DNA of 64,000 bases from UBA2227 sp036677505 (GCA_036677505.1 JAVBWK010000021.1:1-64000), one strand, 5' to 3'. Shown: positions 51,663 through 59,942, numbered from the stretch's first letter. Numbers and translations are program-made. Notes: generated from the sequence alone by a model not told the origin.

Positions 51663-53122
51663 CAAAACTCGTTCGCTTATGTTTAGTATTATTATTGTTT
51701 TCGGGTTGCACCAAGCAACTTGGACCAAATCCTCGCATAAAGGAGGATGAGACATTCAAAGCACCTCAAGGCAATATCGTGAATGATCCGTTTGATTTTT
51801 CTTTTTTAGTTCAAAATCCGATCAACACTCCTCTTGGGCTTGTATTAAAAAACAAGACGATTGAAGCTAAAGTCCTAAAAGATATAGAGGATATGCGAGC
51901 GAAGTTTGACAGTTATACCAATCCGGTGAATCTGCCGCCTTATGCGGGATTACTTGACACAGATATGAGTAAACTTAAGTTGGTAAATCATTATTATCAT
52001 GCTTCATCGTCATTTGCTTTCAACTTCAACAACATTTATTCATTATACTTCTGGGGTAAATACACATTCGATAATAATGGTGAAATTGTGAATGTTTATG
52101 TTGCGGATGCTTTGAATTTTGACTTAACCACCGGCAATCAGCTGACCGTCAGTGATTTGCTGGTAAACGGTGCAAATGTACAGAAAACATTCGACGATTT
52201 ATTATCGGAGCAGTTTTCTGACACCAAAAATGGTAAGCTGAACTTCTGGCCTGTCGAATCAGAAGAATGGTCTGATGAACAACCTTTCAGCTTTCGGCTG
52301 ACAGACGTTTTTTCCGGTATCAAAGGAAATCAACTCTTTTACATCGGCCTCGATGGCATCAATTTTATCTTTGACGATCGGCATCCTGAGTTTGAAACCG
52401 GCAATAATCCCTTGGTTTTTCATGTTCCTTTTTATAAACTTTCTGAGGAATTGGCGATCAGTGAGCGTTTTAAAACTGAAATTTCAATCTATGAACAACC
52501 CGTGTGGGATGGACGTTTATTGACACTGACGAAAGAGTATGAGTCTGTTGAATCGGAAATCTTGCTTCAGAGTTATAAGGATATTGATATTTTTCTGCTA
52601 ACAAATCCATCTGAGATTCCTGAATCATATAAAAGGGTTCTTCCTGAGACAAGTGAAGATGAGATAATTCTATTGATTGAAAAGGTTAAATCATTAATTG
52701 ATGCATATTCAGAACCAAGTCAGATATCGAGAGCTACGATAACTAAATCTGTAAGCGCCTTGGGCAATTATATCAGCAGTGAGTGGAGTCTGAATCTGGA
52801 TACTCAGATACAAGGCACGGAGCACACGATTGATTATGTTTTTCGTGTTTATAATAAACAGGGAGAACCTGTCTCTCTTGACGATATATTTGCTGAGGGA
52901 TTTCCCTATCAGGAATTCCTGATGAGTCGCATGAAAAATTTTGAGAATTTCGAAAAATACACTGCACAAGAACTGATGGATTCTCTTCAATTCTCTTTGT
53001 ACAGAGGAGCTATCAGATTCCATTCATCGTTGCTTAAAAGCAAAGATTTTCCCGGAGCGTATTACTCAGGCTTCTGGTACTTTTATGAAATCGGCATTGA
53101 GAACCTGACAATGCCCGATTAG
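51659..53122 (+). CDS. RsiV/DUF3298-like lipoprotein (paralogue 1)
   Basis: A 487-residue lipoprotein with lipobox LLFSGC and an acidic linker. The mature protein has a repeated beta-rich module; the first half contains LNFDLTTGNQLTVSDLL near 160 and the second VYNKQGEPVSLDDIF near 400. Both match the YNFDLxTGKxLTLDDLF pattern of DUF3298/RsiV-type domains. It resembles the gene at 54104-55543 over its whole length. AAGGAG precedes the ATG. It ends with its own terminator. A role in envelope sensing or ligand binding is possible. Confidence 0.8.
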   Translation: MTKLVRLCLVLLLFSGCTKQLGPNPRIKEDETFKAPQGNIVNDPFDFSFLVQNPINTPLGLVLKNKTIEAKVLKDIEDMRAKFDSYTNPVNLPPYAGLLDTDMSKLKLVNHYYHASSSFAFNFNNIYSLYFWGKYTFDNNGEIVNVYVADALNFDLTTGNQLTVSDLLVNGANVQKTFDDLLSEQFSDTKNGKLNFWPVESEEWSDEQPFSFRLTDVFSGIKGNQLFYIGLDGINFIFDDRHPEFETGNNPLVFHVPFYKLSEELAISERFKTEISIYEQPVWDGRLLTLTKEYESVESEILLQSYKDIDIFLLTNPSEIPESYKRVLPETSEDEIILLIEKVKSLIDAYSEPSQISRATITKSVSALGNYISSEWSLNLDTQIQGTEHTIDYVFRVYNKQGEPVSLDDIFAEGFPYQEFLMSRMKNFENFEKYTAQELMDSLQFSLYRGAIRFHSSLLKSKDFPGAYYSGFWYFYEIGIENLTMPD

Positions 53123-53137
53123 ACATTAACTATTTAG

Positions 53138-53168
53138 CCGTATCACTCAAGGAGTTGATACGGTTTTT
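53138..53168 (+). terminator. Terminator of RsiV-like paralogue 1
   Basis: A perfect 8-bp stem CCGTATCA (53138-53145) / TGATACGG (53156-53163) followed by T5. Confidence 0.8.
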
Positions 53169-53195
53169 CTTAATTATTTCGTGATTTTCTGCACA

Positions 53196-53224
53196 TTGCA
53201 CATGTTTAGTGGTACTGATATAAT
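53196..53224 (+). promoter_or_regulatory. Promoter of the PstS-like/RsiV-like/GATase operon
   Basis: TTGCAC (53196-53201), 17-base spacer and perfect TATAAT (53219-53224). Confidence 0.6.
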
Positions 53225-53256
53225 ACAGATGACATCATGTCATTGGGGGCATCATC

Positions 53257-54120
53257 ATGAAAAAGTACCTGATCATCTTTGTTATATTCTTATTGCTCGG
53301 CTGTCAGAAACCTGTGGAACAGCCGGTTTTTACCATGGAAACATATCCTCGCATCGATGGTTCAACGGTAACGATCCCATTGTCTGAAGCCATTTGTGCC
53401 AAGCTGACCAATCAGACCGTTGAGCAAGTTCGTCCGTATATTTTACATACAAAAACACACAGTGCTTATGTCAACCTGATTGACAAAAAGACAGATTTGA
53501 TTTTTGTGACTTATCCTTCGATCGACGAGTTCAAATATGCCTCGGATCAAGGGGTAGAATTAGAAATCATTCCGATCGTCAGCGAAGCATTCGTTTTCCT
53601 TACTCACAAGAACAATCCGGTAGAAAGTCTTACATTCAAGCAAATTCAGGATATTTACACCGGGAAGATTACCAATTGGAAAGACGTCGGCGGACCGGAT
53701 GTACCGATCATCGCGTATCAACGCCCGGTCAACTCCGGCAGTCAGACCGGCTTTCTGGACTTGGTCATGAAAGATCTGACACCGATGAACCCGCCCACCG
53801 AATGGGTCATGGCCGGCATGGGCGAACTGATCGAAGCCGTCGCATCCTACCAGAACCAACCCGATGCCATCGGCTACTCATATTACTATTTTGTGGTTGA
53901 TATGTGGGGCAATGAAAATGTCCGACTGATGAAAGTTGACAATGTATACCCGGACAGTTCAACGATCACATCCAAGCAATATCCGATCGTGACGAATTAT
54001 TATGCCGTTTTCCGAAAGAGCGAACCGGCTGACAGCAATGTCCGTAAGGTCGTTGAGTGGATATTATCGGATGCCGGACAGACACTGGCAGAGGATACCG
54101 GATATGTTAAAGTTCGCTAA
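53257..54120 (+). CDS. PstS-like substrate-binding lipoprotein
   Basis: A 287-residue lipoprotein with lipobox LLLGCQ. The mature part is a type II periplasmic-binding fold of the PBP_like/PstS kind: DGSTVTIPLSEAICA near 33, DLIFVTYPS near 80, ITNWKDVGGPDVPI near 138 and RPVNSGSQTGFLDLVM near 154, the phosphate-type anion loop. It has no Pst permease neighbours, so it may sense rather than import. It overlaps the next gene by 17 bases. Confidence 0.82.
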   Translation: MKKYLIIFVIFLLLGCQKPVEQPVFTMETYPRIDGSTVTIPLSEAICAKLTNQTVEQVRPYILHTKTHSAYVNLIDKKTDLIFVTYPSIDEFKYASDQGVELEIIPIVSEAFVFLTHKNNPVESLTFKQIQDIYTGKITNWKDVGGPDVPIIAYQRPVNSGSQTGFLDLVMKDLTPMNPPTEWVMAGMGELIEAVASYQNQPDAIGYSYYYFVVDMWGNENVRLMKVDNVYPDSSTITSKQYPIVTNYYAVFRKSEPADSNVRKVVEWILSDAGQTLAEDTGYVKVR

Positions 54121-55543
54121 AATCCTCTTCGTCTTGGTTTTGCTCGTGGGATGTGCAAAACCGATCGACCCCAATCCAAAACCTGATCCCGAGCCCAAAG
54201 AAGAAGAACTTTTCAAGAAACCTCAGGGAAATATTGTCTCATCACCGGTGAGCATTCCTTTTGTATACGGAAATCCCATTGAGATCATTGAGAACAACAA
54301 AGAAAGAATCAGCTCCTTTACTTTCACCGGTCTGAAGAATAAGGTAATTGAAAATAAGATCAATGGTGAAATCTCAAAGAAAATCGATGAAATGCTCAGT
54401 TATATCAATCCGGAGAAATTACCTCCTTTTCGTGGTATTTATGCAAAGATACCGAGAGATGCAACCCTTGGCGAATATTATGTCGGAGCATATCCGAACT
54501 TTAACTTTAATAATGTCCTGTCTGTTTCATTTTTCGGATGGTATCGGTTTGATATCAGCGGTACCTCTGAGTATGTTTCCATTCAGGATGCTTTGAATTT
54601 TGATTTAACAAGCGGCAATCAGCTGACCATCAGTGACATACTGACCAATGACAGTAACACTCAAAAGATATTCAGTGATCAGCTGGCCGTGATCATCGCA
54701 AAAAGCCAGGATTCCGCAGACTATATCTGGGATCAGACACCAGTTACACTTGTGGCCCCTTTTAAGGGAATCAAAGGAAATCAACAGTTCTTTATAAGTT
54801 CATCCGGAGTTCATTTCATTTTCGATTATCGCAATCCAGAATTTGACAACGGCTTTACCTCTGCGGTCTTGCATCTGCCCTACAGTAAAATCATGCCTTA
54901 TCTGGCAGTTACCCAACGGTTTACTTCGGAGAGCTTCATCTATGAATCTCCCATCCGTCACGCTGAGTTTTTGGAGTTAGCTGAAAAAGTGATTCGGGAC
55001 GAACTGGAAGTAATCGATTATCGCGGAGTAGACATCTATTATTCGCGATTTATTTCTTCTGATGTTCCTAAGTTCTACTTAGACAAGGTACCGGATGCAC
55101 TACCGTATATTAAACAAACGGTTGACGAACTCATTGGTCTTTACGAAATTCAAAACGCTTATATCAGTGTGTACGCAAACAAAGTCGGGGATTATATCGG
55201 GCTAAGTTCACAGTACTCTGTCTATGCCGATAAACAATATTATCAGCGATGGTATTCAACGTATAATGCTCAGGGGGATGTAATCACTTTGGATGACTTG
55301 TTTGTCAGCGGCTATTATTACCGAAACACACTTCGAGATGAAATCCTGAAAATCTATGGGACTTCGGAAATCATCGATATGGAAGCTCTGTTAGATTCAG
55401 TTCAGTTTATGCTCAATCCTGCCGGAATAAGTTTCAGTGCGTATTTACCTCCGATGGAAACCAATGAGCCATATATTGTAGATTTCTATATCCCTTACAG
55501 TACGTTTGGCATGGAAAACCTGACCCTGTTTGATCATGAGTAA
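54104..55543 (+). CDS. RsiV/DUF3298-like lipoprotein (paralogue 2)
   Basis: A 479-residue lipoprotein with lipobox LVLLVGC followed by a Pro/Asp/Glu linker. The start at 54104 is chosen because the signal peptide begins there; the longest frame adds 34 unrelated codons. ALNFDLTSGNQLTISDIL near 165 and YNAQGDVITLDDLF near 395 repeat the DUF3298-like motif. It is a paralogue of the protein at 51659, with the PstS-like gene between them. Confidence 0.8.
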   Translation: MLKFAKILFVLVLLVGCAKPIDPNPKPDPEPKEEELFKKPQGNIVSSPVSIPFVYGNPIEIIENNKERISSFTFTGLKNKVIENKINGEISKKIDEMLSYINPEKLPPFRGIYAKIPRDATLGEYYVGAYPNFNFNNVLSVSFFGWYRFDISGTSEYVSIQDALNFDLTSGNQLTISDILTNDSNTQKIFSDQLAVIIAKSQDSADYIWDQTPVTLVAPFKGIKGNQQFFISSSGVHFIFDYRNPEFDNGFTSAVLHLPYSKIMPYLAVTQRFTSESFIYESPIRHAEFLELAEKVIRDELEVIDYRGVDIYYSRFISSDVPKFYLDKVPDALPYIKQTVDELIGLYEIQNAYISVYANKVGDYIGLSSQYSVYADKQYYQRWYSTYNAQGDVITLDDLFVSGYYYRNTLRDEILKIYGTSEIIDMEALLDSVQFMLNPAGISFSAYLPPMETNEPYIVDFYIPYSTFGMENLTLFDHE

Positions 55544-56216
55544 GCCGATCATCGCTATCACGGCTCGAAAGAGTTCAGACCGATACATCGTAAATCAGGA
55601 TTATGTTGATGCCTTTCTCCAAGCCGGAGCAGTACCTCTTTTGCTTGTCCCGCAAAGCAAAGAGAACCTGCTTGAACTCTTACGAATGGCGGATGGGTTA
55701 TGCATCCCCGGCGGAATGGATGTGGATCCCACACTGTATCAACAAAGCAACCTTGGCAGTGAACCGATCGAATCTGAAATCGACCGGCTTGATCTCGATG
55801 TCATCGACATCGCCAGAAAACTGAACATTCCTGTTTTCGGTATATGCCGCGGTCTTCAGATCATCAATGTGGCTTTGGGAGGTTCGCTGATTCAGGATTT
55901 ACCCAAGAACAGAATAGATCATTTGTACAGTTTTAAGAATCAGATAAAAGACCGGGGTCATCCGGTGTATATTGAAAATGGCAGCATTCTGTTTTCACTT
56001 TTTGGTCAGAGCATCGAAGTCAATACTTACCATCATCAGGGGATCGACCGGTTAGCCAAAGGGCTTAAAATCGTTGCAAGGGCTCCGGATGGATTGATTG
56101 AGGGCATCGAAGCACCGGGATGTATAGCTGTGCAATGGCACCCGGAACGGATGGTACAAAGCAAGTTGTTTGAGTATTTCGTAAGTATCTGTCAAAAGAA
56201 AATCAGCCTCGGCTGA
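55536..56216 (+). CDS. Gamma-glutamyl-gamma-aminobutyrate hydrolase-like class I amidotransferase
   Basis: A 226-residue class I glutamine amidotransferase-fold hydrolase (PuuD family, peptidase C26). The catalytic Cys lies in FGICRGLQIINVALGG near 105 and the His-Glu pair in AVQWHPERM near 198; GGMDVDP near 65 is typical. It cleaves gamma-glutamyl amides such as gamma-Glu-GABA. The ATG at 55536 overlaps the end of the preceding lipoprotein gene by eight bases. The stop lies inside a terminator shared with the convergent GGDEF gene. Confidence 0.9.
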   Translation: MSKPIIAITARKSSDRYIVNQDYVDAFLQAGAVPLLLVPQSKENLLELLRMADGLCIPGGMDVDPTLYQQSNLGSEPIESEIDRLDLDVIDIARKLNIPVFGICRGLQIINVALGGSLIQDLPKNRIDHLYSFKNQIKDRGHPVYIENGSILFSLFGQSIEVNTYHHQGIDRLAKGLKIVARAPDGLIEGIEAPGCIAVQWHPERMVQSKLFEYFVSICQKKISLG

Positions 56217-56222
56217 TTTTTA
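56199..56222. terminator. Bidirectional terminator
   Basis: AAAATCAGCC (56199-56208) pairs with GGCTGATTTT (56211-56220). It includes the amidotransferase stop and touches the stop of the GGDEF gene. Confidence 0.65.
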
Positions 56223-57302
56223 TTGTGCTAACATGACAGTGTTGCGTCCGCTTCTCTTGGCTTGATATAAGGCTTGGTCTGCCATACGCTTCAATTTCTC
56301 TGAGTCATCCGCATCAAAAGGTGCAGATGAAACCCCAATGGAAACCGTCATACGTATTTCATGAGAATCGGCACAGAAAACATGATTCTCGATTTGCCCT
56401 CGGATACGCCGGGCAATTTTAAGTGCGGTCTCTCGCGGACAATGAGGTAAGACGATCGCAAACTCCTCTCCGCCGATACGGGCAACAAGATCATGACTCC
56501 GACATGACTTAATCAGAATTTGAGCCAATTCGCTTAATACTTCATCCCCTTTGTGATGGCCGAAGGTATCATTGATGAGTTTAAAATGATCAAGATCGAG
56601 CATCAGAAACGAAATCGGAAGATCACTGTCTTTGCATTCTTCAAAAAGCTGCACAAGCCGATATTCAAATTCGCGCAAATTTGCCAATTCAGTCAGATGA
56701 TCGGTCGTAGCATCGATTTTTAATTGCCAGTAATTGCGAATGTTTGCCATCGTGTAATGTATATAACGGCAGATGAAATAAGATGTGAACACCGTTGTGC
56801 TTATAAATAACAGTGCATTTTGAACAAACAGAATGAAATCATCAAATATCAGATAAGAGGCAATCGTGATGGTCAATGCAACCACACTGTTCATAATCAG
56901 AAATTTCTTTTCCCGTGAGAGCTTTAAATGTGACAGTCCGCCCAGAACGATTCCGCAGATCAGAATCGAAGTGCTGACAGTAATTCCAATGGCATCCGCT
57001 GATGTTACGGAGAGACGATAAAACGCGATGATTGAGGAAGTGATGACCGAAGAAGTAAAACCGCCGTACATTGCGGATAAGTACATGACGACAAAACGAA
57101 AATCGAAAATGATAGTTCGGCTGGAATTCATCGGTACGGTCGACATCAGAAGCAGAATCCCGATTAAGCCTCCCAAAGTACCCAATACGAATCGCCGGAC
57201 ATAAGGCGTCTGATACTGAACTTTGCTTGAGCGGATAAATTCTAAGATCATGCTGATAACCGCAACCAAGATACTGAAATTTTGAAAAAGTAATAGTGCC
57301 AT
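56220..57302 (-). CDS. Membrane diguanylate cyclase (GGDEF)
   Basis: A 360-residue protein. Six membrane helices (about 5-180) form a 5TM-5TMR_LYT-like sensor with FDFRFVVMYLSAMYGGFTS. The C-terminal GGDEF domain has DHLTELANLR near 201, MLDLDHFKLINDTFGHHKGD near 234, the active motif GGEEF at 277-281 and an inhibitory I-site RSHD at 268-271. It should make cyclic di-GMP. GGAGAG precedes the ATG. No PDE or effector gene is seen nearby. Confidence 0.93.
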   Translation of the reverse strand: MALLLFQNFSILVAVISMILEFIRSSKVQYQTPYVRRFVLGTLGGLIGILLLMSTVPMNSSRTIIFDFRFVVMYLSAMYGGFTSSVITSSIIAFYRLSVTSADAIGITVSTSILICGIVLGGLSHLKLSREKKFLIMNSVVALTITIASYLIFDDFILFVQNALLFISTTVFTSYFICRYIHYTMANIRNYWQLKIDATTDHLTELANLREFEYRLVQLFEECKDSDLPISFLMLDLDHFKLINDTFGHHKGDEVLSELAQILIKSCRSHDLVARIGGEEFAIVLPHCPRETALKIARRIRGQIENHVFCADSHEIRMTVSIGVSSAPFDADDSEKLKRMADQALYQAKRSGRNTVMLAQ

Positions 57303-57440
57303 ATTTCTCTCCGATATTGAAAATATGCCTAAATATTGCCTTTTTTAGTATACACTCAAAGTCATCGACGTTCAATAACAATCGCAATGACCTCGTTTAA
57401 TTCAAATTTAACACTTTCTGTTTACAATGTAGTTTTATCA

Positions 57441-57469
57441 TTGACAATATGATGCAACAGGTATAAAAT
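57441..57469 (+). promoter_or_regulatory. Promoter of the gpx-ohrR operon
   Basis: A perfect TTGACA (57441-57446), 17-base spacer and TAAAAT (57464-57469). Confidence 0.7.
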
Positions 57470-57484
57470 GATTATATATTTTAT

Positions 57485-57497
57485 GCAATTTAATTGC
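57485..57497. promoter_or_regulatory. OhrR operator (perfect palindrome)
   Basis: The 13-base palindrome GCAATTTAATTGC lies just after the -10 box and before the gpx start. Its core CAATT-AATTG equals the core of the known OhrR box TACAATT-AATTGTA. The gene for an OhrR homologue follows in the same operon, so autorepression relieved by peroxides is likely. Confidence 0.7.
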
Positions 57498-57512
57498 GAA
57501 AGAGGTCGAAGT

Positions 57513-58046
57513 ATGAGCGTATACATCTATTCGGTAAAAGATGCCTTTAAAAATGATGTTTCCCTGAGTGATTATCGAGGAAAGGTTTTGCTTATCGTAA
57601 ATACGGCGACCAAATGCGGACTCACTCCTCAATATGCCGGACTTCAAAAACTATATGACACATATCAGCCCAAAGGATTCGAAATTCTGGACTTCCCTTG
57701 CAATCAGTTTATGAACCAAGCTCCCGGAACCGATGAAGAACTCTCCGGCTTCTGCCAATTGAATTACGGCACGACCTTCAAAACATTCGCAAAAATAGAC
57801 ATTAACGGAGAGTCAGCTCATCCGTTATATAAGTATTTAAAATCTGAGAAGAACAGCGATCATGATTCCAATAAAAAAAAGGGACTGCTCAGTAAACTGA
57901 TGAGTCTCACCGGCTCCGCTGATTCCGGTGAAATCAAGTGGAACTTCACAAAATTCTTAATCGACCGCGAAGGCAAGGTCGTTGCCAGATTCGCACCAAC
58001 CACCAAACCTGAAGAACTGGCCTCTGCCATAGAAAGGATCCTGTAA
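57513..58046 (+). CDS. Glutathione peroxidase-family thiol peroxidase
   Basis: A 177-residue protein. The peroxidatic Cys lies in NTATKCGLTPQYAGLQ near 35 (Cys in place of selenocysteine), with the second Cys in FPCNQFMNQAPGTDEE and the KWNFTKFLIDREG segment near 150. It reduces organic and lipid hydroperoxides, probably using thioredoxin. A short insert after residue 115 (SEKNSDHDSNKKKG) is unusual. The start at 57513 follows AAGAGG. It is the first gene of a coupled pair with an OhrR repressor. Confidence 0.93.
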   Translation: MSVYIYSVKDAFKNDVSLSDYRGKVLLIVNTATKCGLTPQYAGLQKLYDTYQPKGFEILDFPCNQFMNQAPGTDEELSGFCQLNYGTTFKTFAKIDINGESAHPLYKYLKSEKNSDHDSNKKKGLLSKLMSLTGSADSGEIKWNFTKFLIDREGKVVARFAPTTKPEELASAIERIL

Positions 58047-58047
58047 T

Positions 58048-58509
58048 ATGGCCTATGAACAACTTAAGCTGAAAAGTCAGCTTTGTTTCCCGCTATACGC
58101 AGCCTCAAGAAAAATCATCCGGCTGTACAAACCGCTGCTCGACCCCCTGGGCATCACGTATACACAATTTTTAGTCATGCTTGTCTTATGGGAAAAGGAT
58201 GAACAATATGTCAATGATATCGGCGAAAAACTGATCCTGGACTCCGGAACATTGACACCCCTGCTGAAGAAACTGGAAACGGCTGGATTTATCATGCGCA
58301 AGCGAAGCAAAGACGATGAGCGCAATGTCCTGATTTCCTTAACAGAAAAAGGCAGGGAACTTGAAGAAAAGACCAAGGATGTTCCTGCCCAGATTGGCGT
58401 GTGTCTGACATTACCCAAAGATAAACTCGGAAATCTGTATCATTTACTCTACGATTTCATTGATATGGATACCGAACCACAAGATTGCGAAGAAAAAGAA
58501 GGCGAATGA
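58048..58509 (+). CDS. ohrR: OhrR-type peroxide-sensing MarR-family repressor
   Basis: A 153-residue MarR-family protein. The N-terminal QLCFPLYAASR places the reactive peroxide-sensing Cys at residue 13, as in Bacillus OhrR. ITYTQFLVMLVLWE and LDSGTLTPLLKKLE form the winged helix and DDERNVLISLTEKG the wing. It starts one base after the gpx stop. A palindromic operator precedes the operon, so it should repress gpx until organic peroxides oxidise the Cys. Confidence 0.92.
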   Translation: MAYEQLKLKSQLCFPLYAASRKIIRLYKPLLDPLGITYTQFLVMLVLWEKDEQYVNDIGEKLILDSGTLTPLLKKLETAGFIMRKRSKDDERNVLISLTEKGRELEEKTKDVPAQIGVCLTLPKDKLGNLYHLLYDFIDMDTEPQDCEEKEGE

Positions 58510-58521
58510 CGCCTTCTTTTT
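58494..58521. terminator. Bidirectional terminator
   Basis: AAAAGAAGGCG (58494-58504) pairs with CGCCTTCTTTT (58510-58520), loop AATGA. It contains the ohrR stop and ends at the convergent SHOCT gene's stop. Confidence 0.8.
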
Positions 58522-58909
58522 AATCGATAAAGATTTTAACGATGTCGCCTTCCGCAGATTCTACGTTGACGATCTCACCGGTTGCACCTTCTTCAATCGC
58601 AGCCATGATCATATCCACATCGACACCCTTCATATCCACAGGATTTCCGTCGATTTTCAACTGATTGGACAGATTGAGACCGGCCTTTACCAACGATGTC
58701 GGAACATTGATGCGAACGACATCACCTTTTGCACTGTCCACGGTAACTCTAAGCATTTTTCTGCCACCGGCCGGATTGACATTGATGACCGGAGCAACGG
58801 GTGGAGTGGGAGTATTTTGCAATCCCAATGCTTCTAATAATTTGATTCCATCTTCAACGGTGATCGTACCGTCTTTAACCATCTGAAGGATTTGTTCTTT
58901 TGAGTTCAT
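58520..58909 (-). CDS. SHOCT-like domain protein
   Basis: A 129-residue soluble protein. The N-terminal 30 residues (EQILQMVKDGTITVEDGIKLLEAL) form a SHOCT-like helix pair. After a Pro/Thr linker comes a beta-rich domain with two similar segments (LRVTVDSAKGDVVRINVP near 53, IVNVESAEGDIVKIFID at the end). Such proteins occur with DUF2089 and YvlB/LiaX-like envelope-stress modules. The start at 58909 follows an AGAGAG site; the longer frame has none. It is the last gene of the DUF2089 operon. Confidence 0.8.
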   Translation of the reverse strand: MNSKEQILQMVKDGTITVEDGIKLLEALGLQNTPTPPVAPVINVNPAGGRKMLRVTVDSAKGDVVRINVPTSLVKAGLNLSNQLKIDGNPVDMKGVDVDMIMAAIEEGATGEIVNVESAEGDIVKIFID

Positions 58910-58932
58910 GTTTTTCTCTCTCTTTCTGTTGA

Positions 58933-59073
58933 TTACTTGCTTAAACGGTCCACAACATCCGTTAACGTACATTGATAATTGACATAGCGGTCGCTGATGA
59001 TCGAACCATCTTCAATAATCATCAGATGAGGCATCATGACAAATATAAATTTAGATATTTTCTTTCTTAACAT
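58933..59073 (-). CDS. 46-residue peptide, tandem paralogue B
   Basis: A small frame with GGTGAG upstream of its ATG. Its basic N-terminus (MLRKKISKFIFVMMPHL) could form an amphipathic membrane-binding helix, followed by an acidic conserved part ending VVDRLSK. It matches its neighbour at 59089-59229 in length and at PHL, EDGS, DRYVNYQ, TL and VVDRLS. Conservation between two copies, their own ribosome binding sites and an operon position support a real gene. No family is recognised. Confidence 0.7.
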   Translation of the reverse strand: MLRKKISKFIFVMMPHLMIIEDGSIISDRYVNYQCTLTDVVDRLSK

Positions 59074-59088
59074 AGTTCTCACCTTTCT

Positions 59089-59229
59089 TTACTGACTCAG
59101 CCGATCGACGACTTCGTTCAGAGTAACTTGATAATTGACATAGCGGTCATTAATTACTGATCCATCTTCAAACAATGTCAGATGTGGCAGTATTATGTGG
59201 ATGATGTTGGAAAAGATCCGCTTTTTCAT
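59089..59229 (-). CDS. 46-residue peptide, tandem paralogue A
   Basis: The partner of the preceding entry, starting MKKRIFSNIIHIILPHL and ending VVDRLSQ, with GAGGTGAGG just before its ATG. It lies 18 bases after the DUF2089 gene and 15 bases before paralogue B. The shared core is EDGSxIxDRYVNYQxTLxxVVDRLS. The hydrophobic N-terminal half and acidic C-terminal half suggest a membrane-bound regulatory peptide, but this is inference. Confidence 0.72.
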   Translation of the reverse strand: MKKRIFSNIIHIILPHLTLFEDGSVINDRYVNYQVTLNEVVDRLSQ

Positions 59230-59247
59230 TTTCCTCACCTCAGTTCT

Positions 59248-59607
59248 TTATTTCTTAATGAAAGCCAAAGCTTCATCTACCGTCATTTCACCGGATTTAA
59301 TCTTAGACAAGACCTCATCTTCATTGACCTTTGGTTTCGCTACGGCGAATCCCATTTTCGCAATGATAGAATCCAGATTCTTCTTGACGGTCGGATAAGA
59401 GATTTCCAGTTCTCTTTCCATTTCTTTAATATTGCCTTGGACACGGACAAATGTTTCTACAAAGTTTAATTCTTCTTTCGTAAGATAACTGAAACGGGAC
59501 AGTGCAAATTCCCCGGTGATTTCAGTATTGCAAGTATGGCATGACAGTTTCGTACATAACAGCGAGCCGCCACATACAGGACAAGTTCCAAATACTTCTT
59601 TTTTCAT
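59248..59607 (-). CDS. DUF2089-family protein
   Basis: A 119-residue protein of the DUF2089 family. A zinc ribbon (CPVCGGSLLCTKLSCHTCNTEI) is followed by a helix-turn-helix-like part (LTKEELNFVETFVRVQGNIKEMERELEISYPTVKKNLDSII) and a C-terminal SHOCT-like helix pair (EVLSKIKSGEMTVDEALAFI). The last part resembles the N-terminus of the SHOCT-like protein at the end of the operon. AGGAGG precedes the ATG. A DNA-binding or adaptor role in envelope control is likely. Confidence 0.85.
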   Translation of the reverse strand: MKKEVFGTCPVCGGSLLCTKLSCHTCNTEITGEFALSRFSYLTKEELNFVETFVRVQGNIKEMERELEISYPTVKKNLDSIIAKMGFAVAKPKVNEDEVLSKIKSGEMTVDEALAFIKK

Positions 59608-59618
59608 TTCATTTCCTC

Positions 59619-59897
59619 CTATCGGATATCGATCAGTACATAGGCATCATCGGATTTAACTTCAACGAGCGTAAACGGTTCCATTGTTTTTAGCTCTGCG
59701 AATATTTCCTTGACCAACTTGATGATCATTTCCTTGTTTTCTTTGAGATACCGCTGGGCATCTTCATCCATATTCTTTACAAATTTTGTTGTCCACAGAC
59801 CGAAGCGTACAAACGTCAGTGCAACTCCGAATCCTATGGATGGCAGGTTGATATTGTTGTCTTCAGTTTTAATCATGATCTTAATTTTGCTTGCCAT
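59619..59897 (-). CDS. Small hypothetical protein leading the DUF2089 operon
   Basis: A 92-residue protein of unknown family: beta-strand-rich ends (KIKIMIKTEDNNINLPS and FTLVEVKSDDAYVLIDI) flank a helical, positively charged middle (YLKENKEMIIKLVKEIFAELK). Such patterns occur in small proteins encoded beside YvlB/SHOCT-like genes. GGTGATGG precedes the ATG. Confidence 0.65.
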   Translation of the reverse strand: MASKIKIMIKTEDNNINLPSIGFGVALTFVRFGLWTTKFVKNMDEDAQRYLKENKEMIIKLVKEIFAELKTMEPFTLVEVKSDDAYVLIDIR

Positions 59898-59914
59898 ACC
59901 ATCACCTCACCTAT

Positions 59915-59942
59915 AGTTTAACTCATTTTTCTTATATGTCAA
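59915..59942 (-). promoter_or_regulatory. Promoter of the DUF2089 operon with AT-rich upstream region
   Basis: On the minus strand a perfect TTGACA (59942-59937), 16-base spacer and TAAACT (59920-59915). About 65 bases of nearly pure A/T (59943-60010) lie directly upstream, as expected for an UP element or H-NS-like/curved DNA. Confidence 0.5.
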
